Assembly (NCBI GenBank): GCA_943787785.1
Contig: CALSNT010000003.1
Span: 62,001 to 126,000 of the forward strand
Length of the DNA stretch: 64,000 bases
Reading direction: 5' to 3'
DNA from: an uncultured Paracoccaceae bacterium
GTDB taxonomy: Bacteria > Pseudomonadota > Alphaproteobacteria > Rhodobacterales > Rhodobacteraceae
Each line of letters opens with the position of its first letter. Within the stretch, counting starts at the first letter, position 1. The notes under the pieces are model-generated. The model worked only from the letters and a program-made list of their open reading frames with translations, was not told the origin of the DNA and ran no database searches. Shown in pieces: positions 26,360-33,723 of the stretch. The position numbers were made by a program, and so were the translations under genes.

Positions 26360-27691
26360 GTGGCACGTATTGCTTTGACTGGCACACGTTTACGCGCACG
26401 GCGGATAGATCTTGGCCTGCGTCAGGCCGATCTTGCACGCTCAGCGGGCATTTCCGCATCCTACCTTAATCTGATCGAGCACAATCGGCGAAGAATCGGT
26501 GGCAAACTTCTGGGCGCCTTATCCGTGGCCTTGTCAGTTGATCCGGCCAGTCTGACCGAGGGCGCGGATTCCGAACTTCTGCAAAACCTTAACGAGATCA
26601 CCGGGGCGCAGCAAAGCCGACCCTCCACCCGCGGAGGGCAGCCGCCCGAAAGCCCAGAGGAATTTGCAGGCCGGTTTCCCGGTTGGGCCGCGCAAGTCAC
26701 CGCGCAACATCGCCGGATCGGGGCGTTGGAGGCAACTGTCGCAAATCTTACCGATCGGATGACCCACGATTTGCATCTGTCCACGGCCCTGCATGATATC
26801 CTGTCGTCGGTCACTGCCATTCGCTCGACCAGCACGATCCTGACCGGCGACCAGCGTCCCGATCCTGTCTGGCAAGCCCGGTTTCAGCGCAACATTCACG
26901 AGGAGTCGGCGCGTCTTGCCGAGGCCAGTCAGGCGCTGGCCGGGTACCTTGAAGAGGCCAGCGATGCGCGATCCGGCACGGCCACTCCGCAGGAAGAACT
27001 GGAGGTGTGGCTTGCTGCACGCGACTGGCATGTGGTCGAATTGGAAGCACCGGGGGCCCCGGATATTGACACACTGGTGGCTGACCCAGTTTTTCGTGCC
27101 ACTGGCGCGCGGCGGGTGGCGCGGCATTGGCTGTCGCGCTCGCACGAAGATGCTTACGCTCTGCCTTTGCAGGAAATTACCTCGCATTTGTCTGAAGCCT
27201 GGCCCGATCCCGGCGCGCTGGCGCAGCAACACAACCTTCCGTTGGCGCTCGTTTTGCGTCGGCTAGCGGCACTCCCCGTCGACGTCGCGCCCGGTCCGGC
27301 GGGGCTGCTGATCGCCGATGGAGCAGGAGCGCTGACCTTCCGGCGCCCGCTGGACGGTTTCCCGCTGCCGCGGATCGGTGCGGGCTGCCCGCTCTGGCCG
27401 CTGTTCGAGGCATTGCAGCGCCCGGGCCAGCCAATCAAGGCAGTTGTCGAACTGCCCGGTCCGTTGGCGCGCCGATTCCAAACCTACGCGGCGGTCGAGG
27501 TTCTGCGCCCCGGCACATTCACGCAGCCGCCTGTGGTTGAGGCCGTAATGCTGATCCTGCCGCTCGATGGCGCGGGTTTATCCCCTGCGCGTCCCGTCGG
27601 ATCGGCCTGCCGCGTTTGTCCGCGCGAGAATTGCCCGGCACGGCGCGAACCCTCGGTACTTGAAGTGGCGGCAGGCGCGATCAGCTTTTGA
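26360..27691 (+). CDS. XRE-family short-chain fatty acyl regulator (ScfR/RamB-like)
   Basis: A 443-residue regulator. GTG start at 26360 with GGGGG 5 bases ahead. An XRE helix-turn-helix covers residues 6-62 (LRARRIDLGLRQADLARSAGISASYLNLIEHNRR in part). The middle segment looks coiled (about 100-190), and the end carries the family Cys cluster CRVCPRENCPARREPS. In ScfR/RamB/MccR-type regulators the C-terminal region senses short-chain acyl-CoA and controls acetate, propionate or glyoxylate genes. Here it is divergent from the Liv-acs operon and precedes a two-component pair. Confidence 0.88.
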   Translation: MARIALTGTRLRARRIDLGLRQADLARSAGISASYLNLIEHNRRRIGGKLLGALSVALSVDPASLTEGADSELLQNLNEITGAQQSRPSTRGGQPPESPEEFAGRFPGWAAQVTAQHRRIGALEATVANLTDRMTHDLHLSTALHDILSSVTAIRSTSTILTGDQRPDPVWQARFQRNIHEESARLAEASQALAGYLEEASDARSGTATPQEELEVWLAARDWHVVELEAPGAPDIDTLVADPVFRATGARRVARHWLSRSHEDAYALPLQEITSHLSEAWPDPGALAQQHNLPLALVLRRLAALPVDVAPGPAGLLIADGAGALTFRRPLDGFPLPRIGAGCPLWPLFEALQRPGQPIKAVVELPGPLARRFQTYAAVEVLRPGTFTQPPVVEAVMLILPLDGAGLSPARPVGSACRVCPRENCPARREPSVLEVAAGAISF

Positions 27692-27760
27692 CAGCCCTCG
27701 CCGCTACGGCGATAGTCAGCATGCCGAGGTGGGCGGCAACCGGGGAGGGAACGCAGGATC

Positions 27761-28129
27761 ATGGCGGGACGTGTGCTATTGATCGAGGATGAACCGAATA
27801 TCATCGAGGCAATCCGTTTCATCCTGTCACGGGACGGCTGGCACGTGGACGTTCACTCCATCGGCGAAACGGCAGTCGCCGCCGTGCATGAGCGCGCGCC
27901 CGACGTGCTGGTTCTGGACGTAATGCTGCCCGGAAGGTCCGGCTATGACATACTGGCCGACCTGCGCGCCGATAAAGTCACCGAGAAACTTCCGGTATTG
28001 ATGCTAACCGCGCGCGGTCAAAAGGCAGATCGCGATATGGCAATGCGCGCCGGTGCGGATCGCTTCATGACCAAGCCCTTTGCTAACGAAGACGTGCTGG
28101 CCGCCGTCCGCGATCTGGCTTCGGCATAG
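27761..28129 (+). CDS. Single-domain response regulator
   Basis: A 122-residue CheY-like receiver with no output domain. The acidic pair is ED (9-10), the phosphoacceptor D53 lies in VLVLDVMLPG, the Thr in LMLTARG, and the Lys in FMTKPFAN. It starts 69 bases after the XRE regulator, with AGGA ahead, and precedes the transporter-kinase. It probably receives phosphate from that kinase and works by protein contact, since it cannot bind DNA itself. Confidence 0.9.
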   Translation: MAGRVLLIEDEPNIIEAIRFILSRDGWHVDVHSIGETAVAAVHERAPDVLVLDVMLPGRSGYDILADLRADKVTEKLPVLMLTARGQKADRDMAMRAGADRFMTKPFANEDVLAAVRDLASA

Positions 28130-28140
28130 GCTGCGTTCAG

Positions 28141-28440
28141 TTGACTGACACCCCGCCGCCACCCGACCCGCAGGACGCTCCGTTTCTTGCCCGCCAAAGC
28201 TATGTTCAGCGCCGACTTGGCGATGCTGCTCGGCTGCTGCCATTGGTCGGTGTGCTGTTGTTTCTGCTGCCCCTGCTGTGGCTGATGAATGCCGAAGCAC
28301 CGCGCACCGCGCGCGGGCTGATTTATGTTTTCGCGATCTGGACCGGGTTGATTGTTGTCGCGGCATGGCTGGCCCCGCGACTGATGCACCGACCACCCAA
28401 GGCAATCGACACCTCCGACTCGCCAACGCACGAGCCGTGA
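28141..28440 (+). CDS. Small two-helix membrane protein
   Basis: A 99-residue protein from a TTG start at 28141 (no ATG fits; weak ribosome site). A Pro-rich cytoplasmic start (TPPPPDPQD) is followed by two transmembrane segments (LLPLVGVLLFLLPLLWLM, LIYVFAIWTGLIVVAAWLAP). It lies 11 bases after the receiver gene and 1 base before the transporter-kinase gene. This position, known from similar CrbS-like loci only as an uncharacterised small subunit, suggests it partners the symporter part. Confidence 0.7.
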   Translation: MTDTPPPPDPQDAPFLARQSYVQRRLGDAARLLPLVGVLLFLLPLLWLMNAEAPRTARGLIYVFAIWTGLIVVAAWLAPRLMHRPPKAIDTSDSPTHEP

Positions 28441-28441
28441 G

Positions 28442-31132
28442 ATGCTGACGTTCAACCTCCTTCTGCTGGTCTGCCTTGCCTACGTCGCCTTCCTGTTCGC
28501 GGTCGCCTTCCTGGCCGAGAAGCGCGCCGAGCGCGGGCAGGGCAGCTGGCTGCGCTCGCCCATGGTCTACACACTGTCTCTGTCGATCTACTGCACTGCC
28601 TGGACGTTTTACGGCGCGGTGGGGAACGCGGCGCGCAACGGGCTGGAGTTTGTCACGATCTACCTGGGCCCGACCCTGGTGATGATCGGCTGGTGGGCGC
28701 TGCTGAGGAAACTGGTGCGGATCGGCCGGGCGCAAAGGATCACCTCGATCGCCGACCTGATCTCGTCCCGCTACGGCAAATCCACCGCGCTGGGCGTGAT
28801 CGTGACCGTAATGGCAGTTGTCGGAACGACGCCCTACATCGCGCTGCAACTACAATCAGTAACCCTTTCCTTCGCAGTTTTTGCGGGCAACGACGCGACG
28901 GGCGGCGGCTGGGATCCTTCTGACCTGAATTTTAGCGCCCTCTGGGTCGCCGCCGGCCTGGCGGTCTTCACCTTGCTGTTCGGTACCCGCAGCATTGATG
29001 CGAACGAGCGTCACCACGGCGTCGTCATGGCCATTGCGCTGGAAGCCATCGTGAAACTGGTCGCCTTGCTGGCGGTTGGCATTTTTGTGGTCTGGGGGGT
29101 GGCGGGCGGCCCGGGCGCCATGCTGGACCTGATCGACACCGCCCCGGTCGGCGCATGGGAGTTGCGACCCGGTCGCTGGGTCGGGCTGATGTTTCTGTCG
29201 GCAGCGGCATTCCTGACCCTGCCGCGCATGTTTCAGGTCATGGTGGTCGAAAATTCGGACGAGCGGCATCTAGCCACTGCCAGCTGGGCCTTTCCGCTGT
29301 ATTTGATGTTGATCAGCTTGTTCGTCCTGCCCATCGCCGTCACAGGGCTGGCGCATCTGCCCGGCGACGCGAACCCGGACCTGTTCGTGCTGACTGTGCC
29401 GCTGGCGTTCGATCAGGACATATTGGCGATGCTGTCGTTCCTTGGTGGATTTTCCTCGGCGACATCCATGGTGATCGTTGCGGCGATTGCCCTGTCTACG
29501 ATGGTCTCTAACCACATCGTCCTGCCGGTCTGGTTGAATTCGCAGCAGGGTGGGGCAGCGCTGTCGGGCGACGTGCGCGGCGTGTTGCTGCTGTCACGTC
29601 GCGTCAGCATCTGTGTGATCCTCGCACTCGGTTACATCTACTTCCGTCTCTCCGGCGCCGGAGCGGCGCTGGCCGCCATCGGCCTCGTGTCGTTCACCGG
29701 GGTTGCGCAGGTCCTGCCCGCGATGCTTGGCGGGTTATTCTGGCGCGGGGCGACACGGGTCGGAGCCATTGCCGGATTGGTCGTTGGATTCTCGATCTGG
29801 GGCTGGACGCTGTTCCTACCCAGTTTCGGGGAGGGCTCTGTTATCCCCGCAACCGTGCTGGCCGAGGGACCGTTCGGCGTCGGCTGGCTGCGTCCCCATG
29901 CGTTGTTCGGTATCGACGGGATTGACCGGGTGGTGCATGCGGTCCTGTGGTCGATGGTGCTGAATACAGGCGTGTTCGTCTTCACCTCATTTCTGACCTT
30001 CCCTCAACCGCTGGAACGGCTTCAGGGTGCGGCGTTCGTGCAGGTCTTCCGCCGCTCAGCCGGGCCGCGCGGTTGGGCTGACAACCGGGCCGAGACGGAA
30101 GACCTGTTGGTCATGGCACAGCGCATTATCGGAGCAGCCGAGGCGCAGGCGCTGTTCAGTCGTGCGGCCGAAGCGCAAGGCAAAGGCGGCTATTTGCCGG
30201 ATGCGACACCGGCTTTCCTTGAAACGCTGGAACGTCAGCTGGCGGGTTCGGTTGGTGCAGCGACAGCACACGCCATGCTGGGGCAGATCACGGGAGGGTC
30301 CTCGCTGTCGGTCGAGGAATTGATGCGTGTTGCCGATGAAACGGCGCAGATCATGGAGTATTCCAGCCGCCTGGAAGCACAATCCGCTGAGTTGGGCCGC
30401 ACCGCCGGGCAGTTGCGCGAGGCGAATGAGAAACTCACTGCGCTGTCGATCCAGAAAGACGCCTTTCTCAGCCAGATCAGTCACGAGCTCAGGACTCCGA
30501 TGACCTCGATCCGGGCGTTCTCGGAGATCCTGCGGGACAGCGGCGCGCTCGAGGAGGGAGAGCGGACCAAATACTCCTCGATCATCCACGGCGAAGCGCA
30601 ACGCCTGACCCGCCTGTTGGACGACCTGCTGGACCTCAGCGTGCTGGAAAACGGCCAGGTGACGCTCAACTTGGCCGAGGTGCGGCTGGCCGATATTTTG
30701 GACCGGGCCGAGGCGGCGGCGCTGTCAGGTGATGCGAGTTTGGTTGTACGCCGAGATGCGGCGATCGCCGATGCGGTCCTGACAACGGACCCGGATCGGC
30801 TGGCGCAGGTGTTCATCAACCTGATCAGCAACGCTCAGAAATACTGTGATGGCAGTGCCCCTGAGCTTACGATTGCCATACGCTTTGCCGACGCTTCGAT
30901 GACACTGGATTTCATCGACAACGGAACCGGCATCCCGCGCGAAAGCCAGGCGATGATCTTTGAGAAATTCTCGCGTCTGTCCGACCACCGCGCGGCGGGT
31001 GGGGCGGGGTTGGGCTTGGCGATCTGTCGCGAAGTTATGGCACGTCTTGGAGGGCGCATCGCCTACCTGCCGGGGCAGGGCGGAGCGGCATTCCGGGTGA
31101 CGATCCCGCTGGGGCTGGCGCAAGTTGCGTGA
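28442..31132 (+). CDS. CrbS-like hybrid: sodium/solute symporter domain fused to a histidine kinase
   Basis: An 896-residue membrane sensor. Residues 1-510 form an SLC5/SSSF symporter with about 12-13 helices (YCTAWTFYGAVG, ITSIADLISSRYGKS, GGFSSATSMVIVA). A linker and coiled stretch (around 615-665) leads to the DHp domain with H681 in QISHELRTPM, then the HATPase_c domain (NLISNAQKY, DNGTGIPRES, GGAGLGLAICREV). This is the CrbS architecture; in Vibrio and Pseudomonas CrbS/CrbR switches on acs. Here the acs gene, ScfR-type regulator and receiver are all within 10 kb, supporting an acetate or short-chain-acid sensor. Confidence 0.92.
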   Translation: MLTFNLLLLVCLAYVAFLFAVAFLAEKRAERGQGSWLRSPMVYTLSLSIYCTAWTFYGAVGNAARNGLEFVTIYLGPTLVMIGWWALLRKLVRIGRAQRITSIADLISSRYGKSTALGVIVTVMAVVGTTPYIALQLQSVTLSFAVFAGNDATGGGWDPSDLNFSALWVAAGLAVFTLLFGTRSIDANERHHGVVMAIALEAIVKLVALLAVGIFVVWGVAGGPGAMLDLIDTAPVGAWELRPGRWVGLMFLSAAAFLTLPRMFQVMVVENSDERHLATASWAFPLYLMLISLFVLPIAVTGLAHLPGDANPDLFVLTVPLAFDQDILAMLSFLGGFSSATSMVIVAAIALSTMVSNHIVLPVWLNSQQGGAALSGDVRGVLLLSRRVSICVILALGYIYFRLSGAGAALAAIGLVSFTGVAQVLPAMLGGLFWRGATRVGAIAGLVVGFSIWGWTLFLPSFGEGSVIPATVLAEGPFGVGWLRPHALFGIDGIDRVVHAVLWSMVLNTGVFVFTSFLTFPQPLERLQGAAFVQVFRRSAGPRGWADNRAETEDLLVMAQRIIGAAEAQALFSRAAEAQGKGGYLPDATPAFLETLERQLAGSVGAATAHAMLGQITGGSSLSVEELMRVADETAQIMEYSSRLEAQSAELGRTAGQLREANEKLTALSIQKDAFLSQISHELRTPMTSIRAFSEILRDSGALEEGERTKYSSIIHGEAQRLTRLLDDLLDLSVLENGQVTLNLAEVRLADILDRAEAAALSGDASLVVRRDAAIADAVLTTDPDRLAQVFINLISNAQKYCDGSAPELTIAIRFADASMTLDFIDNGTGIPRESQAMIFEKFSRLSDHRAAGGAGLGLAICREVMARLGGRIAYLPGQGGAAFRVTIPLGLAQVA

Positions 31133-31307
31133 CCGTTTGCATGACCGTTCAGGGACAAGCTGACCTGCCCGATACGTCTTGGCGGCTTTGCGGGTAATCA
31201 ATCAAAGACTCGAGAGAAATCCTGGCTTGTCGTCCGATCAGATGACAACGCCCGGGTGGGTCATGTGGCACGTTTGGGGCAACTCTAACCGCGAACGGAG
31301 ACCTGCA

Positions 31308-31514
31308 ATGCCCCATTCATCCCTCACCGCAGCCCATCTGAAGCCAACCGAACACAGGGATTTCTCAAAGCGCGGAGTCGAGGATACCTACTATGCCGAG
31401 ATGCAAGGCCTCAGCATGCCCTTCGTTCGACAATTCCGTAAGTCCCGGGCGGCACTGAATGCAGCCCTGGGCACATTCAGCGCTGCATTCAAGGCCTTCA
31501 AAGCGACATCGTGA
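31308..31514 (+). CDS. Small basic protein, unknown
   Basis: A 68-residue protein from the ATG at 31308, with GGAG 6 bases upstream. Sequence features are a central DTYYAEMQGLSMPFVRQF followed by an Ala/Phe/Lys-rich helix (LNAALGTFSAAFKAFKA). No signal peptide or known motif. The stop TGA overlaps a GTG that could start the next gene, which hints at coupling. Small proteins of this kind are common and undescribed in Rhodobacterales. Confidence 0.5.
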   Translation: MPHSSLTAAHLKPTEHRDFSKRGVEDTYYAEMQGLSMPFVRQFRKSRAALNAALGTFSAAFKAFKATS

Positions 31515-31576
31515 AGGCAGAAAATGCTCTGCGGTCAAATTGTGGTACAACATGGCGAAACGCGGAACGTTGGCCC

Positions 31577-32578
31577 ATGCAGGACCTGGACGATGTGACT
31601 GAAGAGCAGGCAATTATCGACGCCATCGCCGATGAATGCGCCGCATTTCTCGAGCGTGATTTTGACCGCTGGGCCAGCCATTGGCTGCACCACGAGGACA
31701 CCCGCCGGATGGGGACATTGTCGGGTGGGCAGGTCAACTACCGTCACGGATGGAACCTTGAAGCGGCCATGATGGCGCGGATTATGTGCGAACATCCCGA
31801 ACCAAATTTTGCTGCCCACGCATTGGTGCGCCGCGAAAACATGTCGGTGCGAGTGTCCGGAAACATGGCCTGGGCATCCTTTGATCAACACGCACCGCTC
31901 ACCGACGATGTCTTCGTTGTGGGAGGGTTAAGCCACCAGGTACGGATTTTCGAGAAACATGAGGGTCGCTGGAAAATCGTCTTCGCAGGCCATGGAGATA
32001 CGCGAAATGAATATGTCACCTTCCCCAGCATCCGGGTGGATCAGACTGCGGTAATCCAGTGGATGAACGATGCAGCAAAAACCGGTCTGAGCGACCATCC
32101 TGTTCTGCTGCTCAGCGGTGGTCACTTGCGGGCAAGAACACGCAAGGATGACGTTATTCTTCGCAAGGCACTCGCCGATGTCGCCGATCTGACGCCAATG
32201 GACATTCGCCTGTCGGTGGCTGCTCAGGATGTGACACGCACTGCGATTCCACTGATCTTTGAGGGGCGGGAGTCCGACAGGTTGCATATTGTCTGGGTGG
32301 CATCGTCGGATGGAATGATACTGGTAACGTTTGACGATCAGCCCACGCGCGATCAGCGTTTGGCGACGGCGAGAAATGTGTTTGGCCTGTCCAATGCGCA
32401 ATTTCGCCTGGCAGCGATCATCGTGGCAGGACACGACCTGCCTCAGGCAGCCGACCACATGGGAATCAGCGTTAACACGGCACGTACCCATCTTCAGCGG
32501 ATGTTCGACAAGACGCATGTGCACAGCCAGACCGCCCTGGTTCGGGTCTTGCTGAGCGCTGCCGCTCCGGCGGTGTGA
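31577..32578 (+). CDS. NTF2-like sensor fused to a LuxR-type DNA-binding domain
   Basis: A 333-residue regulator from the ATG at 31577. A GTG at 31511 overlapping the previous stop would add 22 residues and is an alternative. Residues 5-135 form an NTF2/SnoaL-like ligand pocket (FLERDFDRWASHWLHHEDTRR, MAWASFDQHAP, FEKHEGRWKIVFAGHG). A middle region is unassigned. Residues 270-330 form a LuxR/GerE-like HTH (FGLSNAQFRLAAIIVAG, AADHMGISVNTARTHLQRMF). The build suggests direct small-molecule control of transcription. Target unknown. Confidence 0.8.
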   Translation: MQDLDDVTEEQAIIDAIADECAAFLERDFDRWASHWLHHEDTRRMGTLSGGQVNYRHGWNLEAAMMARIMCEHPEPNFAAHALVRRENMSVRVSGNMAWASFDQHAPLTDDVFVVGGLSHQVRIFEKHEGRWKIVFAGHGDTRNEYVTFPSIRVDQTAVIQWMNDAAKTGLSDHPVLLLSGGHLRARTRKDDVILRKALADVADLTPMDIRLSVAAQDVTRTAIPLIFEGRESDRLHIVWVASSDGMILVTFDDQPTRDQRLATARNVFGLSNAQFRLAAIIVAGHDLPQAADHMGISVNTARTHLQRMFDKTHVHSQTALVRVLLSAAAPAV

Positions 32579-32602
32579 CGTCCGGCGCCTAGGGTCCTGA
32601 GC

Positions 32603-33037
32603 CTAGGCCATGCCCCAGTACATATCCAACCGCGCTCTCACTTGCGGGGCCGCGAACATTCCGGCTGCCATGGTGATCAGGAACACCAGTCCCGCACCTC
32701 CGGTCCAGCTGATAGACGCCAGCGCAGGGCCCGGACACAGCCCTGCGAGTGCCCAGCCCATGCCGAACAGGGTGGAGCCAAGGATCAGCCCGTTGTCAAT
32801 CACCTGTGGCGGGCGCGAGGGGAAGGTGCCGCCGAGCACCGGTGCTGCGCGCCGGGTAGTGGCGAACCATGCGATGGCCATCGGAATAATTGCGCCCCCC
32901 ATGACGAAGGCCAGCGTCGGGTCCCAGTCGCCGAAGACATCCAGCCAGCCCTGAACTTTCTGCGTGTCTGTCATGCCGGATACCAGCAAACCGGCCCCGA
33001 ACAATCCTCCGGCGAGTGCCGCGAAAATCAGCCGCAT
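32603..33037 (-). CDS. YeeE/YedE-type half-transporter, DUF6691-like subunit
   Basis: A 144-residue inner-membrane protein with four helices. It carries LFGAGLLVSGMTD, and near the end GMGWALAGLCPGPALASI with the conserved Cys used in sulfur-compound transport by the YeeE/YedE family. It forms a pair with the next upstream gene; ATG (33035-33037) and the neighbour's TGA overlap, so the two are translated together. Confidence 0.88.
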   Translation of the reverse strand: MRLIFAALAGGLFGAGLLVSGMTDTQKVQGWLDVFGDWDPTLAFVMGGAIIPMAIAWFATTRRAAPVLGGTFPSRPPQVIDNGLILGSTLFGMGWALAGLCPGPALASISWTGGAGLVFLITMAAGMFAAPQVRARLDMYWGMA

Positions 33038-33462
33038 CAGATCAACCCCCATGCGTGGCGCAGCAGGCTGAGTAGAACTGCTCCGGCCAGAATATAGATC
33101 ACGGTCGCCATGATGCCCCGCCAGGTCAGGCGCGAGATGCCGCAGACGCCGTGGCCACTGGTACATCCGCCAGCGAGGCGCGTTCCAACGCCGACCAGCA
33201 GGCCCGCGATGGCGACGACCCAGAGATTGCCGCTCAGATGCGCATCGCTTCCACCGCTCAGCAATGCGATCACGCCCGGAACCACGATCAGCGCGGCAAC
33301 AAAAGCCACACGTTCGGCCCCGTTTGACCAGCCGGATCGATCAATCAGGCCGCCGAGTATGCCCGACGCCCCCATTATTCGCCCATTGATCAGCAGGTAC
33401 ATGGCCCCGGCGCTGCCGATCATCAATCCTCCGACGAGGCCGTAGATCCAGTCCGTCAACAT
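33037..33462 (-). CDS. YeeE/YedE-family membrane protein (thiosulfate/sulfur-compound uptake)
   Basis: A 141-residue membrane protein with GRIMGASGILGG and the Cys-containing signature RLAGGCTSGHGVCGISRL (about 105-122). The family, as in TsuA/YeeE, moves thiosulfate or related sulfur species by relay between Cys residues; split two-gene forms are common in Proteobacteria. The start at 33460-33462 follows GGAG; a GTG 21 bases upstream is less likely. No ArsR-type sulfur sensor or sulfurtransferase gene is adjacent. Confidence 0.88.
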   Translation of the reverse strand: MLTDWIYGLVGGLMIGSAGAMYLLINGRIMGASGILGGLIDRSGWSNGAERVAFVAALIVVPGVIALLSGGSDAHLSGNLWVVAIAGLLVGVGTRLAGGCTSGHGVCGISRLTWRGIMATVIYILAGAVLLSLLRHAWGLI

Positions 33463-33723
33463 TTTGAAACTCCGATTGCGCACTGCCCAAACCGCAGGCT
33501 TTGGTCAGTACATTTAGGCTGGGTCGTGGTCGTGTACAACGCAGGGATGTCGTCGACAGTTCAATTGAGTTGCATCATTGCCTGCACGCGCGCGCAAGGC
33601 AGCTCTGTTCAGTTGCCATATCGTGCGAGGCCTTTAAGAATGACCGAAATGTGCCGGTACGCCGGCGGAGAGGGATCTGGCGATGACCTTGAAGAAATCC
33701 TGCACCCCTACGAGGACCGCTCG

